Shown: one piece after another, positions 12,247 through 23,100 of the stretch
Layout: each line of letters begins with the position of its first letter
Position numbering within the stretch: the first letter of the stretch is position 1
From: Unio delphinus
Taxonomy: Eukaryota; Mollusca; Bivalvia; Unionida; Unionidae
NCBI GenBank assembly: GCA_029339505.1
Contig: JAQISU010000081.1
Coordinates: 14,421,001 to 14,485,000 of the forward strand
Length of the DNA: 64,000 bases
Reading direction: 5' to 3'
The notes under the pieces: model-generated
The model's input: the letters and a program-made list of their open reading frames with translations, nothing else
Databases searched by the model: none
What the model was told of the DNA's origin: nothing
Made by a program: the position numbers and the translations under genes

Positions 12247-12576
12247 TTAGCAGTTTGGGTGTGCCAGATGGTCAGATGACTTTCCTAAGTCCTGATTACA
12301 GACAGTACATCGGAAGCCAGGATCATGGAGTTCTGAGCTGAAATCTTTATTTGCAGTGAGTTCAGAGTACATTGATTTAATTATTACTCTCTTTAGCCAG
12401 GCAACCTGTGCCTGTGTTTCTGGGTCTTGCTTTTTTGCCTTCAGTGGCAGGACTTTAATGGCTGCAGTAAACATTGCCCATGCATCACAGTTAGCATATG
12501 AGAGCATGTACAAGGGTCCTGCAGATCTGCTTCTCATGACAAATTGATCAGCAGGGTTCATTAACGCAGCAAGGCA
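12247..12576 (-). CDS. Unrecognised C-terminal exon with Cys/His tail
   Basis: A minus-strand frame of 109 codons begins after a plausible but pyrimidine-poor acceptor AAATTTAG (phase 0) and ends at TAA. Composition is protein-like rather than repeat-like. It starts ALMNPADQFVMRSRSAGPLY, has an Ala/Trp-rich helix region (NCDAWAMFTAAIKVLPLK) and a charged helix (AWLKRVIIKSMYSELTANKD), and ends FRCTVCNQDLGKSSDHLAHPNC read as C-x2-C followed by His and a final Cys, a possible zinc site. I do not recognise the family. It lies downstream of the MAGUK gene on the same strand. It could be the last exon of another gene or a decayed copy. No AATAAA is obvious in the next 200 bp. Confidence 0.45.
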   Translation of the reverse strand, partial: CLAALMNPADQFVMRSRSAGPLYMLSYANCDAWAMFTAAIKVLPLKAKKQDPETQAQVAWLKRVIIKSMYSELTANKDFSSELHDPGFRCTVCNQDLGKSSDHLAHPNC

Positions 12577-12711
12577 CTAAATTTAAGTCCAATTTAATAT
12601 TCTTTAAAGACATTTAGGCAATATTTAAGGTACCCCAATCTGCACAAAAATTACTTGTAAAACTTCATTATTGAAAAACATGTATTACCAGTAAAATCAA
12701 ACATAATGTTG

Positions 12712-12990
12712 GTCTTGGATTCAAAACTTGTATTTATAGTTGGTTCCATGTATACTGTTCTTGGATTCAAAACTTGTATTTATAGTTGGTTCCATGTATA
12801 CTGTTCTTGGATTCAAAACTTGTATTTATAGTTGGTGCCATGTATACTGTTCTTGGATTCAAAACTTGTATTTATAGTTGGTTCCATGTATACTGTTCTT
12901 GGATTCAAAACTTGTATTTATAGTTGGTTCCATGTATACTGTTCTTGGATTCAAAACTTGTATTTATAGTTGGTTCCATGTATACTGTGT
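12712..12990 (+). repeat. 46 bp minisatellite, 6 units
   Basis: The unit is TTCTTGGATTCAAAACTTGT ATTTATAGTTGGTTCCATGT ATACTG. Units are virtually identical, with one G/T variant, which suggests recent expansion. Confidence 0.95.
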
Positions 12991-14264
12991 AAACTGTAAA
13001 AGAATTTTTAACTGACCTCTTTCAATTAAAATTATGCTCATACAATTAACAAAATTAAAAAATATGCATTCAAATTCATTCCTATGAATGATAATTTGGG
13101 GAAATTGTATCCGATTGAGCATTAGAATTCACATCACTTTGATTAATTCCAAATAGAAGCACAATATGGTTGAATGGAAAAGAAAAATGATTGTTTCAAT
13201 TTCATGCATATTTGTTTTTAAACACTTTGTAAATTTAAAACTGAGACTATACCATAGGACTTTTTGTCAATATAGTGAAGGTGTTAAGTTTTATTTATAA
13301 TGCTGAAGGTTGGAGATGAAAATTGCCAAAGTAGTAGTACGATACCTCTTAAACTGTGATATGACCTATTAAAATGACATCTAATGGTTGAAAAGTTATT
13401 ATGTTCAACGGTGTGCCAAATTTGGTCAAAAAGTTGAAATATATCTGCAGTGTAACCTATATCTGAGCCTTCAGGATGATGTCACTAACTATATGCCTTG
13501 TATTACTTCCATTATGCTGGCACTCTTCTGGCATGGATTACATGCTGACCCACTTAATTCAAAACTCAAATTCTAAGAAACTGCATCAGCTAAAATGTTG
13601 ATAAATAATTTATACAATGGAAAAATATTTTCTTTTGTGAAGAGTGTGGTTAATGTTTTAGTCTAAATTATGGCTTTTTAGCTAAATAGCTAAAATTAAT
13701 GCTTTTGCTTGAAATTGGAAGTTTATATTTGAGTAACAAATAGCTACCATAACAACCATAGAATACTTTAAAAGAAAAATCATGTCTGATTTTTAAGGCT
13801 AACATCAAGCAAAATTTAAATGTTTAGGTAAATTTAATGCATTTTAACATTTTTGAGGTTAATGGTTGGCCATGAACCCTGGATCAAGCACAGGGAGCAA
13901 ATTGCTATTTGTTTGGTGACTAGTGACAGCAACCAGTTCTTGGAAAGGAAACCAGGATGTGTCTATAGAATGAATGACCCATTAACCCAATTTATCCTGT
14001 TTACCAATTTCAACTGCAGTGCCTGATTCCTGAGATGCAATTCTAAATACATTGTGGTAAAATGGAGCATGATACAGCAGCACCAGCAGAAATTGTGATG
14101 ACCTTTACCACGTGTATTTACTAAAAATGTTGTAACATTGTTTTTTCTCTTTTAATGAATATAAAAGCGTATTGCTAAAAAGGTAATAAATTTTGCTTCA
14201 CAGCGATATATATTTTGTTATTATTTATCAATGTACATGCTCACAACTGTATTTTGAAATGGCC
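12991..14264. other. No gene seen
   Basis: AT-rich sequence. The short plus frame 13388-13576 has no family signature and no good splice context. Confidence 0.5.
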
Positions 14265-14385
14265 ATAGTTCCATCTGTTTTTATCTGTAGTTATATTTCG
14301 ATCTGTTTTTTAATCATAGTCATAGTTCCATCTGCTTTTATCCGTAGTCATATTTCCATCTGTTTTTATCTGTATTCATATCTAT
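14265..14385 (+). repeat. ~30 bp repeat, 4 units
   Basis: Units of TAGTTCCATCTGTTTTTATC TGTAGTCATAT with drift. The frame 14193-14387 reflects it. Confidence 0.8.
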
Positions 14386-14725
14386 AAAAAAAATGCATAT
14401 TTAAAAAGTATTATTTCAATAATAAAAACATCTGCTAGTTTCATTCAAATCCTGACATTAATTTCTTGCTAATGCAAACAAAGTTATGATACACATGTTG
14501 CACTTCTTCACAAAATTTTTAAAATTACTGTAATATCTCGGTAGTCGTGCTACAATCGTGTTTCCCCAAAATGATAATTAACTTTTTATACATTAATGTT
14601 TGTACTTTGAAGAAAGAAAGGTACTTTTACATCAAATTTTTTGCAGTCACAGCACAATTTTTTTATATACAAAATCATACTTTAACAAAATGTTTTAGAC
14701 TTGTTTCACTGTGGTTCTGCATGCT

Positions 14726-14848
14726 GAAGCTAGCATTATCATAAGTTGCAATAAGTCTTGTATGATAGCTAGCATTATCATAAGTTGCAATAAGTCTTGT
14801 ACGATAGCTAGCATTATCATAAGTTGCAACAAATCTTGTATGATAGCT
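14726..14848 (+). repeat. 39 bp minisatellite, 3 units
   Basis: The unit is GCTAGCATTATCATAAGTTG CAATAAGTCTTGTATGATA. Confidence 0.9.
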
Positions 14849-14849
14849 G

Positions 14850-15968
14850 CTTTACTGAGGTGGAAGATCATGTTTCAAACTTAGACAAATTTGACAATGT
14901 TGAAAAAACATTCCATTTGGGAATAATGTGTGGTCTTGATATCATGAAACTGGACCAAAAGTTGCCAACATCATCTCTTCCATGAAGTCTGAACATAAGT
15001 ACAAACATTTTGTCTTCAAAAAGACCGAAGTTGGTTGTCAGGGACTGAATGTGGACAGTGGTGTTACATCACTAATGTGACACATGTCATTGACAACACT
15101 TGATTTTCCCTCATATGTGTTTGAAGTTGCGGATCTCTAAGAGTGAAGCTCTTTTTGCACCAAAATACCTTTTTCAATCAAGACATAAAAATGGAGGAGT
15201 TGCTTTGGACATGGATGGGATCGTGGCAATCCTGACTGCTTCAGTAAAGTGGAGGTCACTCTGATTTGTATATCTGTTGCTTAATTGATCAAGGATTATT
15301 GTTTTCATCTTAATGGGATAATTAGAACTATCTGCATGCTCTGTCCACCATTTTCTTAACCAACTTCAAAATCAAGACTGAAGGATGGAAGGCATGTACT
15401 CACATTACCTCCCAGCTGATTGAAGAGTATTGATGGCCAATGAAAGAGTTCATGGAGGGACAACTCTGTATGAACCAGTTGTCTTCTCCTTGATAATGAG
15501 TCAGTCAGGACACTGAGCTGGCCAGTAATTTGTCAAACTTGAATATTACCTCATATTGAAAGCATTTCAATGAAGGTATTCTGATACCCAGAGGCAAAGT
15601 CTGGTGAATTGTGTCAACTCTTTTGACAAGGTACATCACCACAACCGAATTCTCTCAAATTATCAGGACTGTTTCCTTGGATCCATTCCACTCGTGAGAC
15701 TGTTATTAGGTGCCATAAGGAATAAAGTCTGACTTCTCTTCACTGATTATCCTCCATATAATGAAGTAAGGAAGGTTTTTCATCTGGTGAAAAAAAAAAA
15801 ACTAACTGTTTTCAAAGTGTGTTGTGCAGCATAGTCATCATCTCTGTGGGAGGACATCTTGAACTCTTGATGCAGGCCCAAGGCCTTAGACTGGGGCAAA
15901 ATGGAAGAGTAAGGAAATGGTATACTACCCGCCCCATGCCAAGGTAAGATACTTGTGTGATGCAGAAT
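14850..15968. other. Unclear; possibly decayed retroelement sequence
   Basis: GC content is higher than in the surroundings and the text looks formerly coding (for example 15120-15260 and 15540-15760), but every frame is broken. It adjoins the reverse transcriptase relic at 15969-16160, so it may be part of the same old insertion. Confidence 0.3.
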
Positions 15969-16160
15969 TTATAAGTATATTAAAGTACACATCAGACATG
16001 TCAATACTAATTGTGTAATCACTGCATCACACTGAGAAAAGAACATACTTGCCATCTCCATCTTGTAATGGGGCAGAATAAATTGGTACAGTCTGCTTAG
16101 ATCTATCACAGGTTTTAATCTGCCAATGGACTTCACAACCAACAAAATGGCTTGAGTCAC
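15969..16160 (-). pseudogene. Reverse transcriptase relic
   Basis: The minus frame reads LLVVKSIGRLKPVIDLSRLY followed by KMEMASMFF. This matches the RT motif '(V/P)K..G..RPVIDLS.LN...KMET' of DIRS/gypsy-like retroelements. The upstream (higher-coordinate) part is broken by stops and the following catalytic motifs are not readable, so this is a decayed fragment. The two frames 16161-16536 just upstream may be the scrambled preceding part of the same relic. Confidence 0.5.
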
Positions 16161-16821
16161 CTAATCATCTTCTGAGACGGATGAACCAAATATGATAAAA
16201 AAGGAGTAGTCTGGTCTCACAGATGAGTCGCCAGAAAGTGTGGGTGACATAGTGTCACTGATGATTGCCAGATGGCCATGGGAAAGAGAATCCATGTTTC
16301 TCTCTCCCCTGCTTGCCTGCATTGAAAAATTGGGGCATATGATCACTTAATTAACTTTGTAAAGAGAAAAAAAATCTGCCATTGTTGAGAATTCCCCTTG
16401 CAATCTTTCTGCCTACAATTGTCCCTTCTATTGTATGTTCACTGATAGGGTAGATAAAAAGAAAAAATCCTATGCCTCGTTTTATCACCTCCACAATGTG
16501 ATGCCCCAACAGTAGTTGTTTTTCATCCCCCTTCATCTATGTGGGGATTGTCCTCTACCTGTACACTGTGGATACAGGCTTTGATATAGTAATGAAGAAT
16601 TGGCTTATCCTCAATGGAATTACAATATATCTTCATAACTAATCATTGACATATCAATGACAAAGCCATACAAGTCATTTCAACCATATGTGATTCCGAT
16701 CTTTGATTGCTGTACTCATTCAGAAATAAAATATATTCTAGTTTTTTCTGTATCTTCATGGGGGCGAAGAGGGCATCTTGACATCACCCCATAAGACTAA
16801 TCAACAATTCAACCAATGAGC

Positions 16822-17277
16822 TACATGCCAACCCCTGACCAGGAAAAAGCGTAATCCAAGTGGTCAAAAAGTGGAATCCAGGCAGAAAAAGCATAATCCA
16901 CATATAACATACTAAAATTTTAATGAACAATGATTTGTTTGCCCCTCTCATCTTTTAACATCCTTTAGTGCTTCAAGTTTTCATATGTAGCACTTTTACC
17001 TTTACACACAGACTAAACCATCTGAAGACTTAGTACCAAATATTAAAATTCTTTCCACACGGCCTGTAATAGAAGTCACATGATGCTACCCTCATGTCTT
17101 GCCTATTTTTCTATGTGGCATTAATTGAATGTTAATAAAAATGAGAAAATAAATAATTGATTTTTTGGGAAGGTGGATATACTGAAAAAGCATAATCCAG
17201 ATACGGTTATGTGTAAGGCATAACTTTGTGAAAAAAAGCGTAATGATTACGCCAAAAGCATAATGGTTGGCATGTAA
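16822..17277. mobile_element. MITE family M2, copy 1, with TIRs
   Basis: It begins ACATGCCAACCCCTGACCAG followed by GAAAAAGCGTAATCC, and ends GCATAATGGTTGGCATGT, an inverted repeat of about 11 bp with partial extension (GCGTAAT/ATTACGC). The interior contains three or four 'AAAAGC(A/G)TAATCCA' motifs. Confidence 0.65.
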
Positions 17278-17467
17278 GTGTTTGCAACCAATGAACAATT
17301 TTACAAGTAGACATGTCTCCTGTTCATGCTCCAAAAGCTAAAATCATTTACACTTCTTGAAATTTTCTGTCATATCTCTGTAATGAAGAAGAGAAACAAA
17401 CAAGTGCAAAGAACACATACATGTTTACATTTATTTCAAATATATAGTTTAAATAAATGTAAACATT

Positions 17468-19619
17468 TACCGTATTTTCCGGCCTATAGGTCGATGCGGA
17501 GTATAAGTCGAATTGACGAATTTTGTAAATTTTCCATCCTTCGTCCATATATAAGTCGATTCGGAGTATAAGACGAGGCCAGGTCAATAACTTGGCTATG
17601 TATTTTATACTACCGGTAGTAACTTCCGGTTGCATGAATATTGATGGTATCGTCATATAATATTCCATATTACCGGCAATATCCATTACAACAAGAGCTA
17701 TGATCATTCCTTCCAGTTGAAAGTTTAAACCTACGGTAATTTATTTGAGAAATTTTGTCAAATACAATTACGGTACTTTATTCAGAGAACCATGCATTGG
17801 TACATACACATGTCTAATTTATATATACATGTATAATCTATTGCATGAAAAGAGTATCAACACCATGTACACACCAGCGAATCTTGTAACATACATTGAA
17901 TCCATTATACAAATATTTCCATCGAAAATATCCACACACGGATGTAAAATATTCAATAATTTTGTCACAGATCATTATGTGACTGTCTTCAATGAAAAGA
18001 AAATAACAACAATTACGTAACGGGTGTACGTAATGAATGATGAAATAGTACATGTCCGTAGATCAAATAATGGAAGTTAAAGCACATTTTCCCACACAAG
18101 CTGCTAGTCAAAGTTCTTTGAACTTGCCGCCCAGCTATTGCGTCATGTTCTTTTGATGTACTCTAATACGCGGCACGTTGTGTCAAAACATAGTCTTCTA
18201 ATTTATCCTCAATATTACTCCATCTTGCTTTGCAGCCACGATTTGCTTTCTTTGTTTTTTTTTGTAGCGCATAATGCAACCTTAGCTTTACGCCAATCCC
18301 GGACACATTTTTCACTTACACCATATTTCCTGTGAGCAGCCATATTCCCACCATTCTCTTCAGCGAACTTTACAACTTCCAGCTTAAAAGCCGCTGTGTA
18401 AGACTTGCGTGATTTTACGGGAGGCATTGTGAGAGAAGTTGTATGATTTGTAAGGGGATATTTATATGAATGATTATGACTGAAAAGATTGATCAAAATA
18501 TACCGAACTCATTAAAATGTGCCCGTACTAAAGCAATGAAAACAATGCCCATGGCTAAATTTATTATTTACATCGAGAGAAGGGAGTGGGCATCATTTCC
18601 TGTTGTACTTAATCCCATTGATATTAAACACGAGTAGCGTAATTGATGCGGATTAATGATAAAGAACAATGGGGTACCGGCAATATGGTAACTAGTATCG
18701 GTAGCTAAAGCCAATATCAAGATCGAAACAATTGAGGCAACTGGCTTTAATTGTTGTTGGAAACCAAATACCAATTTATCAACAACCGATATAATCAAAG
18801 AGAGACACCGAAACGTCAGCTGGTTAAAAATGAATATAGGTGAAGTGTTGACATTACAATTTGCTTTAAACTGAATTGCGAAACTAAAAATCATGGATGA
18901 GTACTGGTAGTCCATCCATATATCTGATTTTAGTGTAGTTTAAACCTACGGTAATTTATTTGAGAAACTTTGTCAAATACAAATAGAAACATATGATTTG
19001 GGGGATTCAGTAGAATGCATGATCTACATTATTTTATAAATAATCATAGAACACTCGAGTTAATATGGATTACATCCCTTTGTAGGATCAATTGGATCAA
19101 TAAAAAAAGCTATGCCGGTAATTGCTCACGTGTGTCCAACATTATACTGGAAAATCAAATATTAATGGACCAGTTATTTCATATCTTTTTTTTTTAAGGA
19201 ACAAACAATATGCTTTGAATTAGTACAGTAAACTATAGAGTATAGACCGTAAGTGTGCTATGCGGCCCGGTGAAGTTTTTACCGGTAATTGTTTTCTTTT
19301 ATTTTATGTTTGAGAAATAAGAAAAAACACGCAGAATGCAAAATAAATAATGACAAAACTTACAAATATAAATGCAGTCATATTATTTTATGACAATTTA
19401 TTGACATAGTAATTTAACATGAATTTGTACTTCTATGTGACCTGTTTTCGATTATGCCGATTATAGAGCAATATCAATAAAATACTGGATACTGTAATCC
19501 ATATATAAGTCGATGCAATTTCAATGACAAAATCCATATATAAGTCGATTTGGAGTATAAGACGAAGACCAAACTTTCAAGTCAAAAAGTCTCGACTTAT
19601 AGGCCGGAAAATACGGTAT
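17468..19619. mobile_element. Pogo-like DNA transposon 1, non-autonomous
   Basis: The element begins TACCGTATTTTCCGGCCTAT and ends with the inverse ATAGGCCGGAAAATACGGTA, with TA at both ends as expected for a Tc1/mariner/pogo TA duplication. Subterminal blocks repeat 'CCATATATAAGTCGATT(C/T)GGAGTATAAGACGA' on both sides in inverted arrangement with the ends. A roughly 50 bp block (GTTTAAACCTACGGTAATTT) occurs twice inside, at about 17718 and 18933. The only coding content recognised is the HTH exon at 18215-18427. The left end overlaps minus-strand frames that I treat as chance. Confidence 0.8.
18215..18427 (-). CDS. Pogo-like transposon HTH (Psq/CENP-B N-terminal type) exon
   Basis: The frame starts at ATG 18427 and codes MPPVKSRKSYTAAFKLEVV followed by KFAEENGGNMAAHRKYGVSE and KCVRDWRKAK. 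This is the helix-turn-helix that opens many pogo/Tigger-type transposases and host genes derived from them; it binds the terminal repeats. The frame runs into a Lys/Ser-rich tail and stops at 18215, just after the HTH. No CENP-B or DDE catalytic domain is visible within the element, so it is non-autonomous. The tail after WRKAK may be read-through into an intron. Confidence 0.65.
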   Translation of the reverse strand: MPPVKSRKSYTAAFKLEVVKFAEENGGNMAAHRKYGVSEKCVRDWRKAKVALCATKKNKESKSWLQSKME

Positions 19620-19913
19620 ATCCAAATGATTTAGAAGTATAATTGGTATGTACCGTGTCCAAAACGTCACACCAATGAATGTTATCGACTAAAATCACAT
19701 GCAACAATAATGAGCAGTTATACAGAATAAATTAGATTTCAAGAGGTCACTGACCTAAGTTGGATGTGACAGCTGAAAACTAGAAATATCAAGATCTACC
19801 CAGCAAGTAGAAAGGGCAGTTAACCTGTAAGATTTGCATCCATTTGTCTAAATAATTGTTTTAAAATTCATTTTACCTTCAGTGGAGCTGCAATATAAAT
19901 ACAGATCGTGTAC

Positions 19914-20121
19914 CTTGATGACAGCTAAAATACTGAAATGTTAGTTGTGCAATGATATTTTTTTCAACAGTGGAAATAGTCCTGAAACAATATAGAATTA
20001 GCAAAACGACATGCACAGGTGTATTATTGAATATCGCTGAACATGTTACCAAAACTTTGAAATCCATGCCAATTATTATTTCCAACATCAATTTACCTGC
20101 AACAAGATTTGGCATCTTTAT
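19914..20121 (-). CDS. MAGUK gene, GUK-like domain C-terminal exon
   Basis: The acceptor TTTTATCACAG joins the previous exon in phase 0. It codes IKMPNLVAGKLMLEIIIGMD, corresponding to the 'GKHCLLD' strand, then PVHVVLLILYCF, matching the 'YPIVLFI' strand, then TVEKNI. A donor at 19913 (CAAG|GTACAC) would leave phase 1. If it is not used, the frame reads on as TRSVFILQLH to a TGA at 19879. Vertebrate CARMA proteins have roughly 60 further residues, and I could not find that exon. The exon is flanked on both sides by related pogo-like elements. Confidence 0.7.
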
Positions 20122-23100
20122 CTGTGATAAAATAAAAATACAACACCTCCATTATTTAGGACTATTTTATCGCTGATACCATATTTTACAGCCTAACAGT
20201 CAATGCTGAGTATAAGTCAAAATCACAAATTTTGTCAATTTTCCATCCTTCGTCCATATATCAGTCGATTCAGAGTATAAGTACTTGTAGAAGAACTGTT
20301 CCACATTCTAATTTATACAATAATGATTAAGAGTTCACTTAATCATCTCCAATATCTGAAAATCCCTCGAAGTCTTCATCTTTCGTATCGTAATGAAAAA
20401 TGGCAGCTATTTCAGGGCGCAGATTATTGGAAATGTTCTCATTATTGTCAGTCTTGATTTCATTCTATGACACGTGGCATCTTGTGTCAAAAAAAATATT
20501 CTTCTAATTTAACCCTAATATTAATCCATCTTGCTTTGCAGCCACAATTTGCTTGCTTTGTTTTTGTTTTTATTTTGGGGAGTTTTGGGATGGGGGGGAG
20601 GTGAGCAAATTTTGCAACCTTAGCTTTACGCCAATCCCGGACACAATTTTCACTGACACCATATTTCCTGTAAGCAGCCACATTCCCACCTTTGTCTTCC
20701 GCAAACTATACAACTTCCAGCTTTAAAGCCGCTGTGTAAGACTTGCATAATTTGACGGGAGGCACTGTGAGATAAGTTGTCTGATTTGTATGATATTTAT
20801 ATGAATGATCATGACTGAAAATATTGATCAAAATATACCTAACTCTTTAAAATGTGCCAGTAACATAGCAATGAAAACAATGCCCATGGCTAAATTCATT
20901 ATTTACATCCAAAGAAGGGAGTGGGCATCATTTCCTGTAGTTCTTAATCCACTTGATATTAAAAATGGGTAGCGTAACTGATGCGGATTAATGATAAAGA
21001 AAAATGGGGTACCGGCAATATGGTAACTAGTATCGGCAGCCAAAGCCAATGACAGGGTTTAAAACAATCGCCTCAACTAGCTTTGATTGTTGCTGGAAAC
21101 CAAAGACCAATTTATCAACTTCTGGTATAATCAAAGAGAGACACCAAAACTATAGCTGGTTAAGAATGATTATAGGTGATCTGTTGACATTACAATTTGC
21201 TTTAAACTGAAATGCAAAATTAAAATGGATCATTGATGATCTATGAGTAGTCCATCTATAAATCTGATTTTAGTTTAGTTTAAACCATATTTATTTGAGA
21301 AACTTTGTCAAATAAAATTATAAACACATGAAATCTTAATCTACAGTATTTTATAAATAATCATAGAATGACAGAGTTAATATGAATTACATCCCTTTGT
21401 ATGATCAATTCGATCTATGAAAAAGCTATGTTGGTAATCGCATGCATGTACCCAACAGTAAACTGGAAAATCAAATATCAATGGACCAGTTGCTAAAATG
21501 TGATCATGAAGAATGTTGTATGATTAAAAAGAATGAATAAAACAAAATTATTTCTTATCTTTTTTTTAGGAACAAACAAATTAGTACAGTACACTCTAGA
21601 GTACAGACCATAAGTCTGCTATGCGTCCCAGTGATTTTTTTTTACCTGTAATTGTTTTCTTTGATTTCATGTTTGAGAAATAAGTAAAGGCATGCAGAAT
21701 GCAAACTAAATGAAGACTAAACTTATAAATATAATCTTAGTCATATTAGTTTATAACAATTTATTGACATAGTAATTTAACAAGAATTTGTATTTCTATG
21801 TGACCTGTTTTTGATTATGCCAATTATAGAGCAATTTTAATAGCATACTGGGTACCGTAATGAATATATAAGTTGATGCAATTTCCATGATAAAATTCAT
21901 ATATAAGTTGATTCGGAGTATAAGACAAATACCTGACTTTCAAGTAAAAAAGTATAGACTTGTAGGCCAGAAAATACGGTACTTAAATTTCTGACAATTC
22001 CAAGCAGTAATTTGATAAAGATGTGAAGAATTAAATTGAAGTATTTTGTAGCAGATATTTTACATTATGATTCTTTATACATATGAGAACATTTTCAATT
22101 TGACATACAAGTTTCATAAAAATACTATTTAAAAAAACTAAAATGAGATTTTAATACCTGTCTAATATCTGCAACGTCAATGTACTTCTTTCCTTCACCT
22201 GCAAAATAGATATATCTCATTAATACAGTAATTGGTTATACAACAGATACAGTATATATGGTAACACAAATTGTATGTGTAGTGATCAAAATTCTAGTTG
22301 TTATTTTAAAACAAGAGTCCACCATGCAGACTGATATTCAAGCTGGCTGAAAAGAATTTCCACGATTTCAAGATAAAACCATTTCTTCTTTTTTCAACCG
22401 AGTGTTGAAACCATCTCTTATTTTCTTGAACGATAACAAGATTTTCAAGACAGCTACTGTGGCAGCCCTGTTGGATGTGAGGTCAGCACAATTTACATTT
22501 TGAGCCATGCATCATTTTAATGAACAATGATTTATTTGCCCCTCTTGTCTTTTAACATCCTTTACAGTTACTGCTCCAAGTTTTCAAATGTAGCACTTTT
22601 GGCTTTAAACACACATTGACTAGAATCCATATGCAGACTTTATGGACCAAATATTAAAATTCTTTCCACACTGCCTGTAATAGATGTCACATGATGCTGC
22701 CATCATGTCTTCATATTTGGAGGATTCTGCTATCTTTTGTTTTGTTGATTTTTTGCCTTTTTCTAATTCATTATGAAATTATTTGAGGAGATATTTTTGC
22801 TTTCTTATATGCATAGACTAAAATAAAATATGCTTTTTTTGGTTTTCCACCAAATATGAATTAGAACAAAGAATCTGCGAGTAAAAATAGAATATGAGGT
22901 CGAAAGTTGCTATAAATAGAACATGATAATGTTAGGAAAGTCCACGGACAAGAGTACTCTTATGATGTAGTTACATGTACATAGAAGCCGTATTTTCTAA
23001 AATAAGGTCTGTGGGATTAATTGAATGTTAATAAAAACAAGAAAACAAATAATTTATTTTTTTGGGAAGGTGGATATACAGAAAAACCGTAATCCATATA

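Noticed and set aside
12356..12547. 63-codon plus-strand frame
   Set aside because: It is antisense to the better-supported minus-strand exon and has less protein-like composition.
17348..17707. 119-codon minus-strand frame
   Set aside because: It crosses the left terminal inverted repeat of the pogo-like element and shows no domain, so it is chance.
19650..19700. Possible next MAGUK exon after ATTTTAG at about 19693 (coding VDNIHWCDVLDT)
   Set aside because: Phase fits, but the sequence does not resemble the helical C-terminus of CARMA or ZO GUK domains and the donor is uncertain.
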